NCBI RefSeq assembly: GCF_002217285.1
Contig: NZ_MUGW01000008.1
Coordinates: 1 to 64,000 of the forward strand
DNA: 64,000 nt
From: Flavobacterium hercynium
GTDB taxonomy: Bacteria > Bacteroidota > Bacteroidia > Flavobacteriales > Flavobacteriaceae
Reading direction: 5' to 3'
The notes under the pieces were generated by a model. That model saw only the letters and a program-made list of their open reading frames with translations, ran no database searches and was not told where the DNA came from. Positions 16,154 to 25,200 of the stretch are shown piece by piece. The first letter of the stretch is position 1. Every line of letters starts with the position of its first letter. Made by a program: the position numbers and the translations under genes.

Positions 16154-17592
16154 TTCAAAAAATTACTCTTTTTATTACTAAGTGTTTAATTTTTTTCGGC
16201 GCATTTTTTGCTTTCGAACCTCATGTTTATGCGCAAGAAGTAATTGCGCCTCAAACGTTAAGCGGTCTTGATAAAATATGTGCCGGAAACAATTTTAATG
16301 AATATTTTGCGACATTTAGTTATTTAAATTTTCCTGCAGGAACAACCTTTGTAATTGAGTTGTTAGATGGTTCAAGTAACCCTATTGCTACTACATTATT
16401 ACAAACTATTCCGATTACTGCAGGGCAACAAACTATTAAATTTGCTGTACCAACCAATTTAGTTGGTGCTAATGATTATGGCCTTAGAGTTAAAAGCTCT
16501 ACCGGTTACACAAGTTCAAGATTTAAAAATCCGGCAGGAGAGACTTTTTTTCCTGCCTTTTTTAAAGATTACGAAGCCTCTTTTTATATTAACGACAGAA
16601 GTGACAGTGCCACAATATGTGTTGGCGGTACATTAACACTGTCTGTTTCTAATTTAACACCAGAAATTCCAGGTTCTTCACCAATCTTTTTCCCTAATGT
16701 TAAATACAAATGGTTTAAAGATGATGTGGTTATACCAGGACAAAGTGCTAGTACGTTAGTAGTTAATTCTATAGGGAAATATCATGCTGAAATGGATTAC
16801 GGACAATGTTCAGATGTTAATTACGGTTCTAATCGTGTTAATGTTACCTCTTCAAGCACAGGTTCTCCTGTTACAATTGATTCAAGTTTAGGAAACCCAT
16901 TTTGCTCTAACGGTTCTGGTACAGTTTTAACAGCTACTGCCGGAAATTCGTATGTTTGGAAAAAGAATGGTGTTGTAATTGCCGGAGCAACGTCTCGCAG
17001 TTACGCAACAAACGAATCAGGACTTTATACCGTAGATGTTGATTTTGGAGGATGTTCATCTACAGGAACTATAAATCTTGTTGGAAACGGCTTTAACGCA
17101 AGTATTGACGTAGCTGATAGTACAAGAATAGAAGAAGGAGAAACTTTAAATGTAACTGTAACAACAGACGCTACAAGTCCAACTTTTGAATGGTATAAAA
17201 ATGGAAATATTATTGCTGGAGCTACGACAGATACATACGTAGTAACAACAATCGGTACTTATAAAGTAAAAGTTTCACAGTCATCAGGATGTGTAGCTTC
17301 AATGGAGTTGGAATTTAAAGTTACAGGTCCGGCCTTACCAACTTCGGTAATACAGAATATTGTTAAATTAAGTGGTTCAAACCCATATTGGAATATTCCT
17401 GATGTATATAAGAATGGTACCACAAATGTTATTATCATAAGTTCAAATGGAGATAAGGTTCTGGATGTTACTAATTATCAGGGTGACTGGCCCCAGACCG
17501 CAATAGATTTTAAAAATATAAATCCAGTTTATTACTATGTTATTCAGGGAGATGCAGGTGAAAAAAAAGGATCAATAACTGTGATTAAATAA
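16150..17592 (+). CDS. sprC: Gliding motility protein SprC, with Ig-like repeats and T9SS-type C-terminal domain
   Basis: A 480-residue secreted protein. Signal peptide: MIQKITLFITKCLIFFGAFFAF, cleaved near VYAQ. Ig-like beta domains follow, three with the recurring pattern YxWxKNGxxIxGAT...SGxYxVxVxxGGCS (near residues 195, 280 and 350). The last 85 residues (NPYWNIPDVYKNGTTNVIII, then SSNGDKVLDV and YYYVIQGDAGEKKGSITVIK) resemble the type B C-terminal sorting domain of T9SS cargo, ending in a Lys-rich strand. In F. johnsoniae sprC mutants glide poorly on agar, so it supports SprB function. It is coupled to its neighbours on both sides (4-base overlap before, 1-base gap after). The sprC name rests on gene order, size and domain content. 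Confidence 0.85.
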   Translation: MIQKITLFITKCLIFFGAFFAFEPHVYAQEVIAPQTLSGLDKICAGNNFNEYFATFSYLNFPAGTTFVIELLDGSSNPIATTLLQTIPITAGQQTIKFAVPTNLVGANDYGLRVKSSTGYTSSRFKNPAGETFFPAFFKDYEASFYINDRSDSATICVGGTLTLSVSNLTPEIPGSSPIFFPNVKYKWFKDDVVIPGQSASTLVVNSIGKYHAEMDYGQCSDVNYGSNRVNVTSSSTGSPVTIDSSLGNPFCSNGSGTVLTATAGNSYVWKKNGVVIAGATSRSYATNESGLYTVDVDFGGCSSTGTINLVGNGFNASIDVADSTRIEEGETLNVTVTTDATSPTFEWYKNGNIIAGATTDTYVVTTIGTYKVKVSQSSGCVASMELEFKVTGPALPTSVIQNIVKLSGSNPYWNIPDVYKNGTTNVIIISSNGDKVLDVTNYQGDWPQTAIDFKNINPVYYYVIQGDAGEKKGSITVIK

Positions 17593-17593
17593 A

Positions 17594-20500
17594 ATGAAGA
17601 AAATTTTCCTATTCATAACTTTAATCTGTGGTTTGAATAATGTACTCTATTCTCAGGATGTTCCTAAGGATGGGGTTGTTTCGTTTTCATTACCTATAAG
17701 AAATTCATTAAAGTTCAATAGATATTTAATAAACCCGGCATTTAGTTTCGTTCGTGAACAGGATGCGTATTTGAGTTTTTACAATAAAAGACAATGGCTG
17801 CAATTTGAAAATGCCCCTGTGTCTTATTTGTTTAATTATTCTGGACGTTTCGGAGAGAATGAAGCATTTGCATTTGGTTTGTTTCAGCAAAATTATGGTC
17901 TGTTGACCGTTTTTGGTGGTATTGGAAACTTTGCACATAATATTGAATTTGATCAGGACAGTAATTTGACTTTTGGTGTAAATGTTGGTGCTTACAGAAG
18001 TGGATTAAATAGTGGAAAAATAGTTTCAGACGATGGAGATATTCTGAGCGGTGATTATCCATCGAATACTTTACTTACTATTAATCCTGGAATTAATTAT
18101 GGAACGGATTTCCTTGATTTTGGAGTATCTGTCAATAATTTGGTTTTATACAATTTTGGTTCAGGTGTAGTAAAAGATGATCCGGAAAGAGCTATTGAAT
18201 TGCATGCTATGTACACTGGTTATATAGACAGTTACGGTTTTTTTGACAGAAGTAAGTTCTCAGGAATAGTAAAAACAGAGATTAAACAAGATAAAACAGT
18301 AATCTCCGGACTTGGAATGATTAGAATTCCACAAGGTTTATGGGCCCAAGCGGGATATAATACTTTGTATGGAGTTTCAGCAGGACTTGGTGTTAACATT
18401 ACTCCGAATATTGCTATCGAATATAATTATGAAAGAGGAATGGGGAATTTTACCAATTTAGGTGGCTCTCATGAATTTGCAATAGCTTATAAATTTAAAA
18501 ATAAAAATTATTACTATGGTGATGATGATGAGGGAGCTATAATAGATCCTTCAAAATCGAAACCGGTACCAGCTAAAAAATCGACAACGACTCCGGTAAC
18601 AAGAGTTGATGCAGCTGAAAAAACAAGATTAGCTGCTGAAGCAAAAGCAAAAGCTGATGCAGAAGCACAAAGAATACGATTAGCGGCGGCTGAAAAAGCG
18701 AAGGCTGATGCTGAAGCTGCTGTCAAAGCAAGATTAGCAGCTGCTGAAAAAACAAAAGCTGATGCTGAGGCTGCTGCAAAAGCAAGATTAGATGCTGACA
18801 ATAAAGCTAAAGCAGATGCTGAGGCCGTGAGAATAAGATTAGCTGCAGAAGCGAAAGCTAAAACAGATGCTGTAGCCAATGCAAGACAAGAAGCTACAAC
18901 AAATAAGCAGCAAGCTGTAATGGTACAAAGAGAGCAGGCAAAATTAGCTGCTGACAAAGCCAGAGCAGATGCCGAAGCAGCAAGAATAAAATTAGTTGCT
19001 GATAATCGAGCTAAAGTAGAGGCTCAGGCTGCTGAAAGAAAAAGATTAGCGGCGCAAAACAGTGGAGCAGATGCTGAATCTGTAAAACGAGCTAAACTAG
19101 CTGCAGATGCAAAAGCAAAAGCAGATGCTGAAGCTGCCGAGAGAAAACGATTAGCAGCACAAAACAGTGGTGCAGATGCTGAGGCAGTAAGAGCAAAATT
19201 AGCTGCTGATACAAAAGCTAAGGCAGATGCTGAAGCTGAAAGAAAACGATTAGCTGCCCAAAATAGTAGTGTAGATGCAGAAGCTCAAAAAGCGAAATTA
19301 GCGGCAGATGCAAAAGCTAAAGCAGATGCTGAAGCTGCGGCAAAAGCAAAACTTGCAGCAGATACGCAAGCTAAGGCAGACGCACAGGCGCAACAAGCAA
19401 AACTTGCCGCAGATGCAAAAGCTAAAGCTGATGCAGAAGCACAACAAGCGAAACTTGCGGCAGAAGCAAAAGTTAAAGCTGATGCAGAAGCTGAAAAAGC
19501 GAAATTAGCTGCTGAAGCTAAAGCAAAAGCCGATGCAGAAGCTGCTGCAAAAGCAAAACTGGAAGCAGAGAATAAAGCCAAAATAGATGCAGAAGCTGCA
19601 AAAGCAAAATTAGCTGCTGATGCACAAGAAAAAGCAGATGCTGCAGAAGCAAAACGTAAAGCAGACGCAAAAGCAAAAGCTGAGGCCGCAGATTTACAAT
19701 CTATTTTAGCTGCTGATGCTAAGGCAAAAGCAGATTCTGATGCTTTACAAGCAAGACTAGCGGCTGAGGCTAAAGCAAAAGCTGCAGCGGCTGCTAAAAC
19801 TAAAGCAAGCATCGATGCTGCTAATAAAGCGAAATTAGCTGCAGATGCAAAAGCAAAAGCTGCTGAAGAGGCTGCATTAAAAGAAAAACAAGCTGCTGAC
19901 GCAAAAGCAAAAGCTGATGAAGAAGCAAGACAAGCAAGAATAGCTGCTGAAGTAAAATCACGTGCTGATGCTGAAGCATTAAAAGTAAAACAAGCTGCTG
20001 AAGCAGAGCAGGCAAGATTAGCTGCTGAAGCAAAAGCAAAAGCCGATGCAGAAGCACAACAAGCAAGATTAGCAGCGGAAGCAAAAGCGAAAGCCGATGC
20101 AGAAGCGCAACAAGCTAAACTAGCAGCGGAAGCAAAAGCTAAGGCAGATGCAGAAGCACAACAAGCTAAACTTGCAGCAGACGCAAAAGCAAAAGCTGAT
20201 GCTGAAGCACAACAAGCAAGATTAGCAGCAGAAGCAAAAGCGAAAGCCGATGCAGAAGCACAACAAGCAAGACTTGCAGCAGAAGCAAAAGCTAAGGCAG
20301 ATGCTGAAGCACAACAAGCAAAACTTGCAGCAGAAGCAAAAGCTAAAGCTGATGCAGAAGCGCAACAAGCAAAAATTGCAGCAGAAGCTAAGATTAAAGC
20401 AGATATGGCGGCGGAACAAGCTAAAGCGCTTGCAGCAGCAAGAGCAAAAGCAGATGCCGAAGCATCAGAAAAATTGAAAGCTGAAGAAGAAATAAGACAA

Positions 20501-22126
20501 TTGCAACAAGCAGAAGAAGCTCGTCAAGCTAAGCTTGCAGCAGATACAAAAGCAAAAGCCGATGCAGCACAGCAAGCTAAACTTGCAGCAGAAGCAAAAG
20601 CTAAGGCAGATGCAGAAGCACAACAAGCAAGACTTGCAGCAGAAGCAAAAGCTAAGGCAGATGCAGAAGCACAACAAGCAAGACTTGCAGCAGAAGCAAA
20701 AGCTAAGGCAGATGCAGAAGCTAAGGCAGATGCAGAAGCACAACAAGCAAGACTTGCAGCAGAAGCAAAAACTAAGGCAGATGCAGAAGCTCAACAAGCA
20801 AGACTTGCAGCAGAAGTAAAAGCTAAGGCAGATGCAGAAGCTCAACAAGCAAGATTAGCTGCTGAAGCAAAAGCAAAAGCGGATGCAGAAGCACAACAAG
20901 CAAAACTTGCAGCAGAAGCAAAAGCTAAAGCGGATGCAGAAGCACAACAAGCAAGACTTGCAGCAGAAGCAAAAGCAAAAGCAGATGCAGAAGCACAACA
21001 AGCAAAAATTGCGGCAGAAGCTAAGATTAAAGCAGATATGGCGGCGGAACAAGCTAAAGCACTTGCAGCAGCCAAAGCAAAAGCAGATGCAGAAGCAACA
21101 GAGAAATTGAAAGCTGAAGAAGAAATAAGACAATTGCAACAAGCAGAAGAAGCTCGTCAAGCTAAGCTTGCAGCAGACGCACAAGCTAAAGCAGATGCCG
21201 AAGCACTTCAGGCAAGATTAGCTGCTGAAGCAGCTGCAAAAGCAGCAGCAGTGCCAAAAGACGAGGCAGCAAAAGCTATTGATAATTTAGCAGAGGCTCT
21301 TGATGCAGCAAGTAAAACGCAAAGCGATTTATTAGCGCAGTTTAATGCTAGTGTTGCTAACAAGCAAAAAGATCTGGATGACTTAAAAGAAGAAAATGAT
21401 TTAAGTGACAAAGGAATTTACAGAGAGCCAAAACCATTTAAAAGTGTGGCAGCTGAAAATAGTCAGTTAGAGGCTTTAAAATTACAAATAGCGGAAGCGA
21501 ACAGAGCACAAAAAGACGAAATTAATAAGTTGACTAATTTATATAATGAAAGACTTAAAAAGGTTCCTAATAAAAATGACGCTTTAAACAAGGCTTATCT
21601 TGAAAAAATAAACCAGTTAAAAGCAGCTCAACTTAAAATGGAGCAGGATAGTGCAGCATTGCTTGAGAGCTTAGAACGTATTAAAGCTGAAACGGAGATT
21701 GAGAAAAAACGTAGAATTAAGCGTGCAGCATACGAGAATGATCAGGGAAGATATGCACAAGACGTAGCCGCTCTTCAACGTATTAAGGAGACAACGAAAT
21801 TAAGTAGTACGCCATTAACAGCAAGCGATTTTGATTTCGGAGAAGATCAGTCAAACATGCAGATTATTAAGAATATTAAAAATTCTGATAGCGGTTATTA
21901 CATGATTATAGCTGTACACAGTAGTGTAGAAAAAAGAGATGAATTCCTTACTAAGGCTGTTGCCGCCGGACGTTCAGATGTGAATTTCTTTTACAATATA
22001 ACAACGAGTAAGTATTACATCTATTACGAAAAATTCGAAGGATTATCTGAGGCTCAAAAAGCATTGGAATCTAAAGGAACTAAGCCATACAACGGAAAAA
22101 TGGCTATTGTAAAAGTGGAGAACTAA
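17594..22126 (+). CDS. sprD: Gliding motility protein SprD: PorP/SprF-like barrel, TolA-like repeats, SPOR-like end
   Basis: A 1510-residue protein with three parts. Residues 1-300 hold a signal peptide (MKKIFLFITLICGLNNVLYSQ) and a PorP/SprF-type outer-membrane barrel (NRYLINPAFSFVREQDAYLSFYNKRQW, with ITPNIAIEYNYERG near the end). Residues about 340-1220 are an Ala/Lys/Glu/Gln array built on a 17-residue unit, QQAKLAAEAKAKADAEA, much like TolA domain II, expected to be one very long helix. After that comes a coiled coil (KEENDLSDKG to KRRIKRAAYENDQ), then a final 77 residues that read like SPOR (GYYMIIAVHSSVEKRDEFL, YYIYYEKFEGLSEAQKAL). I infer a protein anchored in the outer membrane, crossing the periplasm and touching peptidoglycan. 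sprD is needed for normal gliding in F. johnsoniae. The next gene is sprB. Confidence 0.9.
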   Translation: MKKIFLFITLICGLNNVLYSQDVPKDGVVSFSLPIRNSLKFNRYLINPAFSFVREQDAYLSFYNKRQWLQFENAPVSYLFNYSGRFGENEAFAFGLFQQNYGLLTVFGGIGNFAHNIEFDQDSNLTFGVNVGAYRSGLNSGKIVSDDGDILSGDYPSNTLLTINPGINYGTDFLDFGVSVNNLVLYNFGSGVVKDDPERAIELHAMYTGYIDSYGFFDRSKFSGIVKTEIKQDKTVISGLGMIRIPQGLWAQAGYNTLYGVSAGLGVNITPNIAIEYNYERGMGNFTNLGGSHEFAIAYKFKNKNYYYGDDDEGAIIDPSKSKPVPAKKSTTTPVTRVDAAEKTRLAAEAKAKADAEAQRIRLAAAEKAKADAEAAVKARLAAAEKTKADAEAAAKARLDADNKAKADAEAVRIRLAAEAKAKTDAVANARQEATTNKQQAVMVQREQAKLAADKARADAEAARIKLVADNRAKVEAQAAERKRLAAQNSGADAESVKRAKLAADAKAKADAEAAERKRLAAQNSGADAEAVRAKLAADTKAKADAEAERKRLAAQNSSVDAEAQKAKLAADAKAKADAEAAAKAKLAADTQAKADAQAQQAKLAADAKAKADAEAQQAKLAAEAKVKADAEAEKAKLAAEAKAKADAEAAAKAKLEAENKAKIDAEAAKAKLAADAQEKADAAEAKRKADAKAKAEAADLQSILAADAKAKADSDALQARLAAEAKAKAAAAAKTKASIDAANKAKLAADAKAKAAEEAALKEKQAADAKAKADEEARQARIAAEVKSRADAEALKVKQAAEAEQARLAAEAKAKADAEAQQARLAAEAKAKADAEAQQAKLAAEAKAKADAEAQQAKLAADAKAKADAEAQQARLAAEAKAKADAEAQQARLAAEAKAKADAEAQQAKLAAEAKAKADAEAQQAKIAAEAKIKADMAAEQAKALAAARAKADAEASEKLKAEEEIRQLQQAEEARQAKLAADTKAKADAAQQAKLAAEAKAKADAEAQQARLAAEAKAKADAEAQQARLAAEAKAKADAEAKADAEAQQARLAAEAKTKADAEAQQARLAAEVKAKADAEAQQARLAAEAKAKADAEAQQAKLAAEAKAKADAEAQQARLAAEAKAKADAEAQQAKIAAEAKIKADMAAEQAKALAAAKAKADAEATEKLKAEEEIRQLQQAEEARQAKLAADAQAKADAEALQARLAAEAAAKAAAVPKDEAAKAIDNLAEALDAASKTQSDLLAQFNASVANKQKDLDDLKEENDLSDKGIYREPKPFKSVAAENSQLEALKLQIAEANRAQKDEINKLTNLYNERLKKVPNKNDALNKAYLEKINQLKAAQLKMEQDSAALLESLERIKAETEIEKKRRIKRAAYENDQGRYAQDVAALQRIKETTKLSSTPLTASDFDFGEDQSNMQIIKNIKNSDSGYYMIIAVHSSVEKRDEFLTKAVAAGRSDVNFFYNITTSKYYIYYEKFEGLSEAQKALESKGTKPYNGKMAIVKVEN
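18613..21258 (+). repeat. 51-bp tandem repeat array coding the SprD helix
   Basis: The unit is 51 bp, 17 residues, most regular at 20000-20960 where successive copies differ by a few bases (for example GACTTGCAGC at 20631 and again at 20682). A block with KIKADMAAEQAKALAAA followed by EEEIRQLQQAEEARQAKLAAD occurs twice, 633 bp apart (from 20371 and 21004), showing a larger duplication of 211 codons. One 18-bp slip (KADAEA doubled) lies at 20703-20738. All changes keep the frame. Confidence 0.92.
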
Positions 22127-22143
22127 ATTAATTTCTAATATAC

Positions 22144-22179
22144 AGTAAGTGCTTTTTATAAGGGTAAAGAGCACTTACT
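22144..22179 (+). other. Stable hairpin between sprD and sprB
   Basis: AGTAAGTGCTTTTT (22144-22157) pairs with the segment ending AGCACTTACT (22166-22179), with one G-U pair and an 8-base loop. No T-run follows, so it is not a normal terminator. It sits 18 bases after the sprD stop and may mark RNA processing or protect an mRNA end. Confidence 0.6.
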
Positions 22180-22238
22180 CAAAATGTTTTAAAATGATAA
22201 TTATTCTGTTTTGAGATGCCCCTCAGTAAACAGAAGCT

Positions 22239-25200
22239 ATGGAAAACAGCAGATTAAATATGAAAAAACCTACTAACCTAAGAATTGTCTTCTTGGCTTT
22301 GTTCTTATTGCAAAGCATTATTGTGGTGTCCCAGAATCTTAAACCATTCACACCGCGATTTGATAGAAGATTAAAAGGAGATATGTTACTGATTGGTAAC
22401 AATATCCTGAACAGGAGCACGAACAATAGGACTCCTAATGATGCTTTTAACATAAGTGGATATAATTCAGACTACGATATGCGATATATCGATGTCGATA
22501 ATGATAACACCACTTTTAGTTCAAGTAGTGCTACACTTACTGTTCCTAAACCGGCTTGTTATAAAATTCTTTATGCAGGTTTGTATTGGGGTGCAATTCT
22601 GCAGCAGAATGATCGTTCAAACATCGAGAAGGTTAAACTTAAGTTACCAACGGGTGGTTACCATGATATTAATGGTCAGATCATTCATGATGCTAACAAT
22701 GCACCAATTGGTGGAGATAATAATAAAGCTTATGCTTGTTATGCTGATATCACCGCTTTGGTCGCTGGGCAGACTGATGCGCAAGGGGTTTATACAGTTG
22801 CAAACGTTAGATCAAGTCAGGGATTAAATGGTGGTACTGGTTTATCTGCAGGTTGGTCTATTTATGTTGTTTATGAGGATCCAACTTTAACTGCAAAATA
22901 TATTACTTCATTTGATGGATTCAGCGGAATTGGTGGAGCAACTACCTTAGATATTCCTGTTTCTGGTTTCAAAACGATTCCAACAGGTCCCGTTCGTGTT
23001 AAATTTGCTTTCGCCGCTTTAGAAGGTGATGAGCCAATTACTGGTGATTACTTGCAGATTAACGGAATTACAATTAATGCTACAAATGCGGCAGGTAATA
23101 TTATCCGACCAAATAATAACTTCTTTAATAGTAGTGTAACATACGTAAATCCGGCTACGGATAAAACCGAAAATTTTCTAAATAGAAATCCCGCCAGTAC
23201 AAATACCTTAGGGTATGATGCTGGTATTTTGAATATAAATAACCCCGGAACACTCTTAAAACCCGGAGGAATTGTCATTGATAATAATGCAACGTCAGCT
23301 AATATTAGGTTAGGTAGTACGCAGGACGTTTATTTCTATTATTTTAATGCTTTCGCGGTTGATATTATTGAACCGAATATTGTACTAACCAAAATTGTAA
23401 AAAATGCGGCTGGACAAGATATCGGAAATCAAGATGTAGTTTTAGGACAAGAATTAAATTACGAAATTGGATTTAAGAATACAGGTAATGATGATGCAAG
23501 AGGATTAACCATTCGTGATCAATTGCCAATTAATATTATATTCAATTACCCTGCTGATTTAAATCCTTTACCGGCAGGTGTTACTGTTCAGAGTTATAAT
23601 CCTACTACAAGAAGTATTGTTTTTGCAGTAGATAATTCTTTAGTAAAAGCCAATACTTTAAGTGAAAAAATAATTAGTTTTAAAGTTAAGGTAGTTCCAG
23701 ATTGTAATTCGTTAAGTGAAGCATGTTCTAATAGTATCGATAACTCTGCTTATGCAACTTACCGAGGAACATTAAATACAGATTTCCAAATTTCTGATGA
23801 CCCTAGTGTCAATACAAACACAGGTTGTATATTAACTCCAAAAGCGACTAACTTCTTAGTAGGTGTAGATGGATGTAAGTATACAGCTAATGTTATTTTA
23901 TGTAAGGAGAGTGTAGATCTGGTTGCTGCAAATGGATACACTAGCTACACTTGGTACAGTGATGAAGCACGTACAAGACAAATAGGAACTGGGCAAACGC
24001 TTAATGTGAGAAACCCTGGAACATATTATGTTTACAATTTAGCTGCTGCACCTTGTAGATCAATCTATCAGGCAATTACAGTAACTAGATTTGGTGCTAC
24101 AAATACAAATCCTGTTATTCCTTATGCTCAGGCTCCATATAAAGGTGAAGTTTTAATTTGTCCTAATGACGGAAAACAATTACCTAATCTTTTCTTATGT
24201 GGTGCAAATGATGCAAGACTTATCGAAACTCATATTTCAGATGGTTCGACCATTGTATGGGAAAGATTAGTCGAAGGTAGCTGTCCTGCTCCAAGTAGTG
24301 CTAATTGTGCGAACGAAAGTGATTCATGCTCATGGACACAAGTTGGTACGGGCCCTAACTACAATGCAACTACTGCTGGACAATATCGTTTAACATTAAA
24401 TTATGCAGGTGGTTGTTTCAGCCGTTTCTATTTTAATGTGTTTACGAATGTCTTAAATCCGACAGAAACGCATAAGGATCTTATTTGTGGTAAACCGGGT
24501 AGTATTACTATTGGAGGTGTTCCTGCAGGATATCAGTACAGCATAGATGGTACTAATTATCAGGCAAGTAATACTTTTAACGTAACTACCGCTGGATTTT
24601 ATACTGTATACATCAAACAAACTGGTGTAACAGTTAATCCATGTATTTTTACTGTTCCAAATATTCAGATCAGACAAAGAAACTTTAGTGTTGTTACCGA
24701 AGTTACAGAACCATTGTGTTATGGAGAAAAAGGTAGAATTAGAGTTGCTGTCAATGATGCTAATCCACAATATTATTACAAACTTACCAATAACGGTAAC
24801 GTATTATATAATATAGGACCAATTGCAGATTCTGAATATGTTTTTGACAATTTAAATACAAACCAAAACTATGTAATTGAGGTTTCTACAGACGATGGAT
24901 GTAAAGACACTCAATATAAGTATATAGGACAGGTATGGAATGAGTACAAAGCAACGGCTGCTTTAGTGGAACCATTAACAGCTTGTAGCGATGGAAAAAT
25001 TAGAATTACCGTAGAAGGCGGTAGTACTCCATATTCTTATTTTATCAATAGCGATACAGATTTCCAGACAAGTAATGAATATACCGTTACGGCTCCCGGA
25101 ACTTATGAAATCAAAATCGTTGATAGAAATAACTGTACTATTACAAGAACTATAGTTGTTGCTAATAATGCAAAACCAACTTATACTATTACAAATACAA

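Noticed and set aside
20000..20960. CRISPR-like look of evenly spaced repeats
   Set aside because: The units are contiguous 51-bp codon repeats in frame with SprD, without unique spacers or cas genes.
18514..21411. Long frames on the opposite strand and in shifted frames over the SprD repeats
   Set aside because: They encode only monotonous Cys/Phe/Leu or Gln/Lys text produced by the GCA/AAG-rich repeat and have no promoters or domains.
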